Of a DNA stretch of 37,389 nt, positions 16,166-24,145 are shown piece after piece. Each line of letters opens with the position of its first letter. Within the stretch, counting starts at the first letter, position 1. The DNA is from Opitutaceae bacterium (lineage in GTDB: Bacteria > Verrucomicrobiota > Verrucomicrobiia > Opitutales > Opitutaceae). Both the position numbers and the translations under genes were made by a program. The stretch is from NCBI GenBank assembly GCA_017988885.1, contig JAGNQV010000008.1, positions 1 to 37,389 of the forward strand, read 5' to 3'. The notes beneath the pieces are model-generated. The model made no database searches. It was not told the DNA's origin and saw only the letters and a program-made list of their open reading frames with translations.

Positions 16166-16837
16166 ACCCGCCCCTTGCTCCTGGACCCAGTTGGCAGCCC
16201 GCACGACGAGCGCGGCGTGGGTCTGGAGACTGAGCTTGTTTTTGATGTTTTCACGATGCGCTTCGATCGTCTTCACGCTGACACCGAGCTTTTCGGCGAT
16301 GTCCCGCGTGGCGAGCGCGAGGCCGATGAGGCGGAAAACCTGCAGCTCGCGATCGGTGAGCCGGGACTCCGCGGCCCCCGCAGACTGGCGGGCGTGCCCA
16401 GCCAGGCCGCCCAACACGGCGGCGGAGACGCGGGGCGAGACGGCGATGCCGCCGGCCGCCACGGTGCGGACCGACGCGAGCAAGTGCGCGACCGGCTCGC
16501 GTTTCATCACGTAGCCATGCGCTCCCGCCCGCAGGCAACGCTCGGCATAAACCTCCTCGGGATGCAGTGAGAATACCACGATGCGCAACGCCGGCGCGAG
16601 TGCGACCAAGTCCTTGATCAGCGCCAAGCCGTCGTCCTCGCCGAGCATCAGGTCCATCACGAGGACCTGTGGCGGTGCACGTTCGACCAGCAGCCGCACC
16701 TCGCGCACGGTCGCGGCCGAGCCTGTGACGGTAAAGCCGCCTTCGTGTTGCAGCAACCCCACCAAGCCCTCGCGCACCACGGGATGATCCTCCGCCACTG
16801 CAACACTGAGCGGCGCAGCGCGGGGGGCTTTCGGCAT
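16163..16837 (-). CDS. NarL/FixJ-type response regulator
   Basis: The 224-residue regulator has an N-terminal receiver domain (acidic pair in VAEDHPV, phospho-acceptor Asp62 in VLVMDLMLG, conserved Ser in VVFSLHPEE, Lys in GYVMKREP) and a C-terminal LuxR-type helix-turn-helix (LTDRELQVFRLIGLALATRDIAEKLGVSVKTIEAHRENIKNKL). I start at ATG 16837; a TTG four codons upstream is possible. It is 146 nt upstream of the hybrid histidine kinase on the same strand and is its probable partner. TAGGG-N5-CCCTA palindromes in front of the kinase gene and of the divergent giant secreted-protein gene are candidate targets for it. Confidence 0.9.
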   Translation of the reverse strand: MPKAPRAAPLSVAVAEDHPVVREGLVGLLQHEGGFTVTGSAATVREVRLLVERAPPQVLVMDLMLGEDDGLALIKDLVALAPALRIVVFSLHPEEVYAERCLRAGAHGYVMKREPVAHLLASVRTVAAGGIAVSPRVSAAVLGGLAGHARQSAGAAESRLTDRELQVFRLIGLALATRDIAEKLGVSVKTIEAHRENIKNKLSLQTHAALVVRAANWVQEQGAG

Positions 16838-16898
16838 GCGGGGACGCAAGCATCACCCCACCCAAGCGCAAGCGTGAAGCCGACCCCCTCGTCGCCAG

Positions 16899-17070
16899 AT
16901 ACCCATCACCCGTAGCTTTTGCCCATGGCGCGGTAGCGCCGGTAGGGTCGGACCGCCGGGCCGACCGCGAAAGTCGCTCGGGCTACGCTACATGACGGCG
17001 CGCCCAGCGGTCGCGCCCTACCTGCCGCCAGTTGCTTCATCATATTATAAAAGCTACGGGCGATTGGTAT
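16899..17070. repeat. ATACCAA-type element with both terminal inverted repeats
   Basis: The ends are 22-bp inverted repeats matching at 20 of 22 positions (16899-16920 and 17049-17070; each begins ATACC.ATC.CCCGTAG). The interior is GC-rich, with GTAGGG near 16933 and the inverse CCCTAC near 17017, and smaller hairpins. It resembles a miniature inverted-repeat element with no coding capacity. It occupies most of the gap between the response regulator and the giant secreted-protein gene. Related ends occur at 1804 and 21980, and a more distant relative at 24145-24280. Confidence 0.78.
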
Positions 17071-17120
17071 GAACCGTATTTGGCTTCTCGGCACACTCCA
17101 GCATTGGCGTTCGCCCCGCC

Positions 17121-17188
17121 TAGGGGCACCCCCTAGGCCCGATTCAGGGGCCGCGCCTGATGCCAACCCCAACCGGCCCCGCTATACT
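17121..17188 (+). promoter_or_regulatory. Putative activator site and promoter of the giant secreted-protein gene
   Basis: TAGGG-N5-CCCTA at 17121-17135 sits within a longer perfect palindrome CCTAGGGG-CAC-CCCCTAGG (17119-17137). Exactly 47 nt later comes a -10-like TATACT (17183-17188), about 35 nt before the ATG at 17224. The predicted transcription start near 17195 would put the site centre at about -67, a usual activator position. It matches the arrangement upstream of the hybrid kinase gene. Confidence 0.62.
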
Positions 17189-17223
17189 GCGCCCGTTTTA
17201 TTTCTCCCGCCTGATTCTCTCCC

Positions 17224-20200
17224 ATGAAAAATTTACCCCGCTTGCTGTTGGCCGCCGCGCTGTGCACTACGCTCTGCTCCGCTCTCCACGCCGACGTCGT
17301 CATCACCACCGACAGCCGCACTGACGGGCAGCCGTATGCGATCTCCAACACCGACCTGTTCCAGACGCATCTGGCCGGATTAACCCTCACCGGTAATTTA
17401 TACTTCCCCAATATGCCGCTCAGCCGACTGGTCGATGGTCAGTTCGGGCCGGCGGGGCCGGATAACAGTTTTGAAGGCATTTTATCCGTGCTCGACGGCG
17501 GATCCCTGACTTTCTCGCTGGACCTCACCGTGAGTCCAACGGGCTACAATCTGACGGAGCTGCGCACCTATGCCAGTTGGGACACCTACCGTGACGGGCA
17601 GGAATACACCGTGGAATACTCCACTGCGGCCGATCCTAACGACTTCCTGTTGTTGAAGGTGGTGCCCCAGTTCAACCCAGTGCCAGGTCAAAGCACCCTG
17701 GTCTCCCTCACGGGCTCGGATGGAATGCTGGTGCGCAACGCAGCCAAGATCCGGATCACGTTCACCGCCTTTGAAAGCGGTGGCACCTTTTACCGGGAAA
17801 TCGATGCCCTCGGCGCGCCGGCCGACACCTCCCCGGGCGCCCAGGTGCCGCAGCTCATCAACTACCAAGGCCGCGTCGCGGTCGGCACGACGAACTTTAA
17901 CGGCACCGGCCAGTTCAAGTTCGCCCTCGTGGATGGCGCGGGCACCACCACCTACTGGAGCAACGACGGCAGCAGCGTTTCGGGCAGCCAGCCGACCGGC
18001 GCCGTCGCCCTCAATGTGGTGAACGGCCTCTACTCGGTGCTCCTCGGCGAAACGCCGCAGCCCAATATGACGGCCGTCCCGGCCGCGGTCTTCGCCCATC
18101 CCCACGTGCGGCTGCGCGTGTGGTTCAACGACGGCGTCAACGGCTCGCAACTCCTCACGCCCGATCAGCGCATCGCCGCCGTCGGCTACGCGATGATGGC
18201 GGCCGACGTGCCCGATGGCGTGATCACCGCGGCGAAACTCGCCCCCGGCGCCATTGCAGCGGGCATCACCGACGGATCCATTACCGCCGACAAACTCGCG
18301 CCCGGGGCAATCACGGCCGACAAGCTGGCGGCCGGCCAGGCGGTCAAGGGCATCAATGGTCTCAACGACCAAGTTACCTTTACGGCAGGCTCCGGAGTGA
18401 GCATCGCCGCCAACGGCAATGAACTCACCATCTCCGCCACCGGCGGGGGCGGCGGAGGCAGCGGCTGGGGGCTGACCGGCAACGCGGTCGGCGCCACCGG
18501 CAGCTTCATCGGCACGACCGACAATCAGCCGCTCGATTTCAAGGTCAACGGCCTGCGCGGCCTCCGCATTGAAAACCCGGGTGACTCCGAGGACTCCGAC
18601 TCGGAGCCCGACGGCGCGCCCAACTTGATCGGCGGCGCTCCCGGTAATTCCGTGGCGGCGGGCACCGTTGGCGCAGTCATCGCCGGCGGTGGCGCCGAAA
18701 GTTATTTCGGCACGGCGTTCCCGCAGAGCATCGCGGCGGATTTTTCGATGATCGGCGGCGGTTACAATAACGGCATCCAGGCCGGCGCACGTTTCGGCTT
18801 CATCGGCGCAGGTCGTTTTAATTCGATCCAGGCCGACGCCATCGAAAGCGTCATCGGTGGCGGCGTCAGCAACGTGATTCAGGCGAATGCTTTTCGCGCC
18901 GTGATCAGTGGCGGCGAGGGCAATAGCATCCAGACTGGCTCGATCTACTCCGCGATCGCCGGCGGCTACCTCAATTCAATCTCCGGCGGCTATGCCTTCA
19001 TTGCTGGCGGCGAAAGCAACGCCGCGGGCCCAGGGAGCTTCGCGGCCGGGCATCGCGCCAAGGCCACGAATTTCGGCAGTTTCGTCTGGGCGGATTTCGC
19101 CAACGCGGATTTCGCCTCCACCGCCGACAACCAGTTCAGCGTCCGCGCCGCCGGCGGTGCGCGCTTCGAGACCGCGGGGGCGGGACTCACCGTGGACGGC
19201 TCGAAAGTCCTGACCGAAGGGGCGACGCTGGCCAGTCTGCCTGACGGCTCCGTCACGGCGGCCAAGCTGGCCGTTGCCGCCGTAACGAGCCCGGGCCTGG
19301 CGGACGCCGCGGTCACGACGGTGAAACTAGCTGCGGGCGCAGTAACGGCCGGGAAACTGGCCAGTAACGCCGTGACGACCGCCAGTCTCGCCGACGGATC
19401 GGTGACGGCGGCCAAGCTGGCGAACGACGCCCTCACTTTGACGACTATCAATGACGGTGCGATCACCGCGGCGAAACTCGCCGACGGGGCGGTGACAACC
19501 GCCAAGCTGGCTGTGGGTGCGGTGAACACACCGGCGATTCTGGATGGCTCAATCACGGCGGCCAAGTTTGCTCCCGGCGCGGTCGGGTCCGCCAGTATTC
19601 CCGACGGTTCGATCACCGCCGCCAAACTGGCGCCTGGAGCGATCGACGCCATCCTCTCCGCCTCCACTCAGGCGGGGGTGCCCAGCGGAGGGCTCATTCT
19701 CTCGGCCACGGATAATCCTGCCCTGGTGGCCGCCGGCTACATCAAGCTCGGCACGACGCAGACAGCAGACGTCTGGCAATCGCTTGGCAATGGCACCATT
19801 CCCGTCGGCAGGTCCGAACACACGGCCGTGTGGACGGGCACCGACATGATTATCTGGGGAGGAAAGAACACGGGCCAACTGAACGAACACCTTGCCGGCG
19901 GAATTTTCAACCGCGCGACGACTAACTGGTCGACGATGGTCACGAGCGGCGCTCCTAGCAGTGGGTTTGGTCACGTCGCCGTCTGGACGGGCCAGGAAAT
20001 GATCGTCGTAGGTGGCAGCGGCGGCGACGGGCGCTACGAGCCAAACTTCAAAGGAGACAAGTGGAACCCTTTGAGCGGGGCCTATGGCGGTGGCACCGCC
20101 GTGTGGACTGGATATGAAATGATCGTCTGGGGCGGCCGCGACAGCTCATATTCAAATGGCGGCGCTGCCTATAATCCTACAACTGACACCTGGAGGACGA

Positions 20201-20820
20201 TCAGTGTGGCCAATGCTCCGTCCGCTCGCAGCGGTCACACCGCCGTGTGGACGGGCACAGAGATGATCATTTGGGGTGGCGTCGATGGTAGCGGAAATCC
20301 ACTCGAGGGCGGGCGCTACTATCCTGATGCCGACCATTGGGCACCAGTGCCAACTTACAAGACAACCAATGATCCGAGCGTAGTGGACCAGCCGACTCCG
20401 CGCTCCAATCATACCGCCGTGTGGACGGGGACAGAGATGATCATTTGGGGCGGCGTAATCAACCATACCGGTCACCCTGATTCTGATTATGAGATCAATA
20501 CTGGCGGTCGCTATGATCCGGTAGCAAATGTTTGGAGGGCTGTGTCCGCCAGTGGCGCTCCCGCGGCTCGAAGCAAGCATGTCAGCGTGTGGACCGGCAG
20601 CGAGATGATCGTCTGGGGCGGCAACGAGTCGGCTGGCGGCCGCTACAATCCAGCCGACAATAGCTGGACGACAATTTCTGGCGTCGGTGGTTATACGTAT
20701 TCCTCAGACAAAACGGCAGTTTGGACGGGCAGCGAGATGCTGCTCTTCGGCAACAGAGATGATAATCAAACCTTCAGCTACACGCCCGGCCGCACGCTTT
20801 ATCTCTACCTGCGGCCGTGA
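17224..20820 (+). CDS. Giant secreted fibre-like protein with a seven-bladed kelch-type propeller
   Basis: The 1198-residue product has a signal peptide (MKNLPRLLLAAALCTTLCSALHAD). In order it shows: a beta-sandwich region (about 25-200); a fibre-base-like domain beginning INYQGRV (about 210-320); short solenoid repeats of the DGSITAAKLAPGAI type (about 335-375); a region with six 17-residue repeats (IGGGYNNGIQAG, IGAGRFNSIQAD and so on, about 510-610) resembling trimeric adhesin heads; a second DGSxTAAKLAxGAV solenoid (about 675-805); and seven kelch-like units with core HTAVWTGTEMIIWGG (about 860-1190), enough for a complete propeller. It is probably extracellular or surface-bound. The function is unknown. 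The gene overlaps no other gene and is followed at once by a second secreted protein. Confidence 0.85.
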   Translation: MKNLPRLLLAAALCTTLCSALHADVVITTDSRTDGQPYAISNTDLFQTHLAGLTLTGNLYFPNMPLSRLVDGQFGPAGPDNSFEGILSVLDGGSLTFSLDLTVSPTGYNLTELRTYASWDTYRDGQEYTVEYSTAADPNDFLLLKVVPQFNPVPGQSTLVSLTGSDGMLVRNAAKIRITFTAFESGGTFYREIDALGAPADTSPGAQVPQLINYQGRVAVGTTNFNGTGQFKFALVDGAGTTTYWSNDGSSVSGSQPTGAVALNVVNGLYSVLLGETPQPNMTAVPAAVFAHPHVRLRVWFNDGVNGSQLLTPDQRIAAVGYAMMAADVPDGVITAAKLAPGAIAAGITDGSITADKLAPGAITADKLAAGQAVKGINGLNDQVTFTAGSGVSIAANGNELTISATGGGGGGSGWGLTGNAVGATGSFIGTTDNQPLDFKVNGLRGLRIENPGDSEDSDSEPDGAPNLIGGAPGNSVAAGTVGAVIAGGGAESYFGTAFPQSIAADFSMIGGGYNNGIQAGARFGFIGAGRFNSIQADAIESVIGGGVSNVIQANAFRAVISGGEGNSIQTGSIYSAIAGGYLNSISGGYAFIAGGESNAAGPGSFAAGHRAKATNFGSFVWADFANADFASTADNQFSVRAAGGARFETAGAGLTVDGSKVLTEGATLASLPDGSVTAAKLAVAAVTSPGLADAAVTTVKLAAGAVTAGKLASNAVTTASLADGSVTAAKLANDALTLTTINDGAITAAKLADGAVTTAKLAVGAVNTPAILDGSITAAKFAPGAVGSASIPDGSITAAKLAPGAIDAILSASTQAGVPSGGLILSATDNPALVAAGYIKLGTTQTADVWQSLGNGTIPVGRSEHTAVWTGTDMIIWGGKNTGQLNEHLAGGIFNRATTNWSTMVTSGAPSSGFGHVAVWTGQEMIVVGGSGGDGRYEPNFKGDKWNPLSGAYGGGTAVWTGYEMIVWGGRDSSYSNGGAAYNPTTDTWRTISVANAPSARSGHTAVWTGTEMIIWGGVDGSGNPLEGGRYYPDADHWAPVPTYKTTNDPSVVDQPTPRSNHTAVWTGTEMIIWGGVINHTGHPDSDYEINTGGRYDPVANVWRAVSASGAPAARSKHVSVWTGSEMIVWGGNESAGGRYNPADNSWTTISGVGGYTYSSDKTAVWTGSEMLLFGNRDDNQTFSYTPGRTLYLYLRP

Positions 20821-20840
20821 TCGGACGGGTTGCCAACCAA

Positions 20841-21767
20841 ATGACCCGAAAAGAAATTTGCGCCCGCGGTCTGGTCATACTGTCCGTTGCGTTTGGCGTG
20901 ATTGCTCACGCCGGACCTCGCACCAGCGCCAGCTACTCAAGCGCCGCCGACAGCACGGATAGCGCCGGTCGCCGCAGCGCCAGCGCCAGCTACACCCACG
21001 ATGGCAGCGCCGGCGGGATCACCGGGATTTCAACCTTCGCCGCTCCGGCGACCACCGCGAAGGCCGGCTACATCAGCCAGCTTTCCGCGACTGCGGTCGG
21101 GCTCATGCTGTCCGCGGTATCTGGCACCGTGAACGAGGCCGGCACCCTGCAGTTGAGCGCCGCCTTGCTCTATGATGATGCCACCACCCTCGCGGTCGAG
21201 ACGACGGCCGTGGCCTGGAGTGTGGTGTCGGGTCCGGTGGTCGGCATCTCCGCCAGCGGCGTGATCACGGCCGGTCTGGTTTATCAAAACACCAGCGCCA
21301 CCGTGCAGGGCGTGCATGCGGGCTTCACCAGCTCCATTGACCTGAATGTCCTCAACGTCACCACCGATGACCTCGGCAGCTACGCCGGCGACGGCCTGCC
21401 GGATGAGTGGCAGGTGCTGCACTACGGTCTCGACAACCCTGATGCCGCCCCCAACGCCGCCCCCGACGGCACAGGCGAGACCAATCTATACAAATACGCC
21501 GCCGGCCTGATCCCTTTTGATCCGACTTCCCGCTTCACGACCACACTCGAACCCGTCAGCGGCCAACCGGGAAATTTCGCCGTCGTCTTCGGTCCGCTGG
21601 TCGCGGGCCGCACCTATGTCGTGCAATCCACCGACAACCTCGTCACCGGCACGTGGACCAACCTGACTGGCGGGACGACCACCGACACCGGCAATGTCCG
21701 CACCGTGACCGACCCGACCGCACTTGGCACCGCCCGCTTCTACCGCGTGCAGATCACCCTGCCGTAG
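20841..21767 (+). CDS. Secreted protein with Ig-like and calcium-type loop segments
   Basis: I start at ATG 20841 because it leads straight into a signal peptide (MTRKEICARGLVILSVAFGVIAHA); a GTG at 20817 overlapping the previous stop (GTGA) would add eight residues. The 308-residue product has a low-complexity Ser/Ala segment (SASYSSAADSTDSAGRRSASASY), a bacterial Ig-like stretch (ISASGVITAGLVYQNTSATVQGVH), a DxDG-type loop region (YAGDGLPDEWQVLHYGL...APDGTGETNLYKYAAGL) common in verrucomicrobial secreted proteins, and a C-terminal beta domain (YVVQSTDNLVTGTWTNLTGG). It is probably co-expressed with the fibre/propeller protein and may help to anchor or assemble it; that is inference. Confidence 0.72.
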   Translation: MTRKEICARGLVILSVAFGVIAHAGPRTSASYSSAADSTDSAGRRSASASYTHDGSAGGITGISTFAAPATTAKAGYISQLSATAVGLMLSAVSGTVNEAGTLQLSAALLYDDATTLAVETTAVAWSVVSGPVVGISASGVITAGLVYQNTSATVQGVHAGFTSSIDLNVLNVTTDDLGSYAGDGLPDEWQVLHYGLDNPDAAPNAAPDGTGETNLYKYAAGLIPFDPTSRFTTTLEPVSGQPGNFAVVFGPLVAGRTYVVQSTDNLVTGTWTNLTGGTTTDTGNVRTVTDPTALGTARFYRVQITLP

Positions 21768-21779
21768 CCGCGACGACAA

Positions 21780-21834
21780 ATTGTAGGGCGGGAACCTTGC
21801 AATCGGGGTGGGCCGGCAGGTCCCTCTGCCGGCT
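21780..21834. repeat. GTAGGGCG...GCCGGCAG hairpin repeat, second copy
   Basis: It starts TTGTAGGGCG and contains the perfect 8-bp hairpin GCCGGCAG gtccct CTGCCGGC (21812-21833). It is nearly identical to 13085-13137. Both copies begin within about 15 nt of a gene end, so they may serve as transcript 3' ends, but no U-tract follows. The 360-nt gap to the next gene contains only repeats. Confidence 0.8.
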
Positions 21835-21863
21835 AAGGAAGCACTGACCAATGCAGCCAGAGA

Positions 21864-21950
21864 AATGTGGAAATCAGGAAAAAAAACCAAGTAAGACTAA
21901 GTTTACCCTGCGCTTCAGGGCTTTATTCCAGAGTTCCTGATTTCCACATT
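21864..21950. repeat. Palindrome with perfect 17-bp arms
   Basis: AATGTGGAAATCAGGAA at 21864-21880 is repeated in inverse at 21934-21950, enclosing 53 nt with an A-rich tract and a small CCCTG..CAGGG hairpin. The A/T-rich stem contrasts with the GC-rich neighbourhood. It could be a terminator-like structure or a miniature mobile element. No coding potential was seen. Confidence 0.8.
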
Positions 21951-21979
21951 AATAAATCAGCGTTTCCCTAAAGCGTATG

Positions 21980-22110
21980 ACACCAATCACCCTTTGATTT
22001 TAGCCTATTCACCCAACCTGAAGCCCTGTTTTACCATGGATTTTAGGGAGGATCAGAGAGGGATGGGATTGAATCCGTGCCGATCCGTGAGATCCGTGGT
22101 AAAGTCCGAA
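21980..22110. repeat. ATACCAA-type dispersed element, truncated copy
   Basis: The left end (21980-22001, ACACCAATCACCC...) resembles 1804-1825. The right part (22062-22110, GGGATGGGATTGAATCC followed by GTGCCGATCCGTG) is nearly identical to 1931-1980. The two copies thus share both ends with a diverged interior. Confidence 0.7.
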
Positions 22111-22127
22111 AGCTTGGGATAATTGGC

Positions 22128-22637
22128 TTACTGCGCCGCGATCACGTTCAGCACGTCGTCCGCCTGCTGCTTCGTCGAAGCACTGTAATCGGCCCAGATG
22201 ATCTTGCCGCCCTTGATCAGGAAAGCCTGGCGCTTGGCAAAACCCATCGTGGTCGGCACGCCGAAGGCCTTGACCACGGTCTTGCTGTCATCCGCGATGA
22301 GCGTGAAAGGCAGGGAGTATTTTTCCTTGAACGCCTTTTGCGCCTCGGGCTTGTCGGTGCTCACGCCGATGACGGCCACGCCGTCCTTGAGCAGTGTCTC
22401 GTAAGCGTCCCGCAGCGAGCAACCCTGCGCGGTGCAGCCGGGCGTATCCGCCTTCGGAAAAAAATAAACCAGCGTGTAGGGCTGCTGGGCATAGACATCG
22501 GCCAGCGCCAGCGAAGCGCCGGTTTCAGTGATGCCGGTGACTTGCGGCGCGGTGGCGCCGACGGCGAGAGGTTCGGCAGAGGCGAAAAGCGACATGGTGA
22601 GAAAAGCGGTGAGGGCGAGGAGGGAGCGAAGCTGCAT
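22128..22637 (-). CDS. Exported PrxQ/Bcp-type peroxiredoxin
   Basis: I start at ATG 22637, which gives a 169-residue protein with a signal peptide (MQLRSLLALTAFLTMSLFASA); in-frame codons upstream lack conservation and run into the divergent gene's promoter. The thioredoxin-fold body has VYFFPKADTPGCTAQGCSLRD with peroxidatic Cys68 and, five residues later, Cys73, the resolving position of the PrxQ class. It also has DGVAVIGVSTDKPEAQKAF and LIADDSKTVVKAFGVP. It would reduce peroxides in the periplasm. It is divergent from the dioxygenase-like gene, with about 110 nt between starts. Confidence 0.9.
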   Translation of the reverse strand: MQLRSLLALTAFLTMSLFASAEPLAVGATAPQVTGITETGASLALADVYAQQPYTLVYFFPKADTPGCTAQGCSLRDAYETLLKDGVAVIGVSTDKPEAQKAFKEKYSLPFTLIADDSKTVVKAFGVPTTMGFAKRQAFLIKGGKIIWADYSASTKQQADDVLNVIAAQ

Positions 22638-22746
22638 ACGGCTCACACCAAAACCACCTGCCGTTTTTTCGCAAGCGCCAGACCGCACGGGCGCGGTGAT
22701 TTCCGGCTGGAGCAGCCGGTCGCCCGGGCTAGTCTGCGCGGGCTTT

Positions 22747-23595
22747 ATGCCTTCCCCGCTTTTCCCCGCCACCCCGGATCGCACCACGCTGAGTGCCGAT
22801 GACCTCGCACGCTTCCACGAGCGCGGCTACCACATTCAGCACGGCGTTTTCTCCGACGCCGAGATCGCCGTCATCAACGCCGCCGCCGACAAAGTCATCG
22901 CCCAGGACTACGACAAAGGCGCGCCGCCGGACAACCGCATGATGGATCGCGACCTCGATCCCATGTCCGTCATCAAAATCGACAACACTTGGAAGGCCGA
23001 CACCACGATGGCGGCCGCCGCGCTCAGCCCCCGCATCGGTCACATCGCCGCGCAGCTCATCGGCGCTCCCGGCATCCGCATGTGGCACGACCAACTCCTC
23101 GACAAACCCGCCCTCGGCGGCCGCGTCATCACCTGGCACCAGGATTGGGCCTATTGGCAGATGATCGCCGAATGCGAAACCGTCACCTGCTGGATCGCCC
23201 TCGACGATGTGCGCCCCGATTCCGGCCCGATGGTTTTCCTCGAGGGCTCGCAAAAGCTCGGCATCTGGTCGCTCCCCGTCGGCATCACCGGCGATGACGC
23301 GCAAAAGCCCGGCTTGCCGGCGGATTTCAAAACCCGCGAAGTGCCGGTCATCATCCCGAAAGGCAGCGTCTCATTTCACCACGGCCTGCTGTTGCACGGC
23401 AGTGATCGCAATTTCTCCACCAGCCGCCGCCGTGCCTTCGTCTCGCACGTGATGTCCACCGAGTGCAGCTACAAGCCCGGCCAGATCCACATGAACGAGT
23501 GGAAAATGAAGGAGCAGCCCGACTGCCCCCGGCCCGGCGAAAAATTCCACGGTCCGCAGTTCCCGGTCATGTGGCCGGCGGGCCAATCCAATTGA
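22747..23595 (+). CDS. Phytanoyl-CoA dioxygenase (PhyH) family protein
   Basis: ATG 22747 gives 282 residues; a longer open frame upstream would run through the peroxiredoxin gene on the other strand and is not conserved-looking. The double-stranded beta-helix carries the Fe(II) facial triad HxD in ITWHQDWAYW (His about 131, Asp about 133) and the distal His in LLLHGSDRN (about 218). An Arg about ten residues later (STSRRRAF) is suited to bind 2-oxoglutarate. Family members hydroxylate or halogenate diverse small molecules and, in bacteria, often act in osmolyte, phosphonate or secondary metabolism. The substrate is unknown. Confidence 0.87.
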   Translation: MPSPLFPATPDRTTLSADDLARFHERGYHIQHGVFSDAEIAVINAAADKVIAQDYDKGAPPDNRMMDRDLDPMSVIKIDNTWKADTTMAAAALSPRIGHIAAQLIGAPGIRMWHDQLLDKPALGGRVITWHQDWAYWQMIAECETVTCWIALDDVRPDSGPMVFLEGSQKLGIWSLPVGITGDDAQKPGLPADFKTREVPVIIPKGSVSFHHGLLLHGSDRNFSTSRRRAFVSHVMSTECSYKPGQIHMNEWKMKEQPDCPRPGEKFHGPQFPVMWPAGQSN

Positions 23596-23633
23596 AAGTT
23601 GCCATAAAATCCGAACGAGGTTTGTTTCTGTTC

Positions 23634-23843
23634 ATGAAAGCCGCTGAGATCATATCGGAAATTAAAGGGCTCCCTCCCGGTGATTATGCGGAGGTTTCGG
23701 CCTACATGCTCCGCGCCGAGCACGAGGATCCGGCCTTGCAGACGGCCTTGCAACGGAAGCGAGAGTCAGGGGCCCGCGATGCGCAGAGCGTGCCCTACGC
23801 CCAAAGCCGTGCCCAAGCCTTGGCCGCGCTGCGTGCCCCGTGA
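23634..23843 (+). CDS. Putative antitoxin of a ParE-type module
   Basis: The 69-residue product starts at ATG 23634 (MKAAEIISEIKGLPPGDYAEVSAYMLRAEHEDPALQTAL). The opening helix followed by GLPP.....V..Y.. is typical of small antitoxins preceding RelE/ParE genes. Its stop (TGA) shares a base with the toxin ATG (TGATG). It is unlike the first antitoxin of the window in sequence, so the two modules are not recent duplicates. The DNA-binding fold is not evident by eye; the call rests mostly on size, position and coupling. Confidence 0.75.
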   Translation: MKAAEIISEIKGLPPGDYAEVSAYMLRAEHEDPALQTALQRKRESGARDAQSVPYAQSRAQALAALRAP

Positions 23844-24145
23844 TGAGAGTCGTCCTCCATCGTGAGGCCGACAGGGAGTTCACCGAGGCGGCACAGTATT
23901 ACGAACGCCAGCGGTCCGGCTTGGGTGCTGATTTCATTGCCGCCGTGGACGAAGCGATGGTCGATCTTGAACAATTCCCTTTGCGCTGGCGCGTGATCGC
24001 TGACGGCGTCCGGCGGGGGCTGTTGCGCCGCTTTCCCTATGCGTTTTATTATTGGGAGAAACCCCCCGGCGAGGAATTGGAGATATTGTCCATCGTGCAC
24101 AGCAAACGCCACCCCCTTCACTGGCGGTCCGGTCGCAGGGATTAA
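23843..24145 (+). CDS. ParE/RelE-superfamily toxin
   Basis: The 100-residue product begins at ATG 23843, with a GTG one codon earlier as an alternative. It has the ParE layout: READREFTEAAQYYERQRSGLGADFIAAVDEAM, a V...LEQFPLRWRVIADGVRRGLLRRFPYAFYYWE strand block and an EILSIVHSKRHPLHW end. The RRFPYAFYY core is shared with the toxin at 2258-2548, so both belong to the same superfamily. The gene ends at the left end of an inverted-repeat element. The cellular target is not deducible. Confidence 0.88.
   Translation: MRVVLHREADREFTEAAQYYERQRSGLGADFIAAVDEAMVDLEQFPLRWRVIADGVRRGLLRRFPYAFYYWEKPPGEELEILSIVHSKRHPLHWRSGRRD

Noticed and set aside
17224-20820. The fibre-like protein as a phage tail fibre marking a prophage
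   Set aside because: It has a signal peptide and no phage structural, lysis or integration genes lie nearby.
21780-21834. The GCCGGCAG hairpin as an intrinsic terminator
   Set aside because: No U-tract follows the stem, and the same module occurs in other contexts, so it is listed as a repeat only.
22528-22746. Upstream extension of the PhyH-type gene
   Set aside because: The extension would be antisense to the peroxiredoxin signal-peptide region; conserved sequence begins after ATG 22747.
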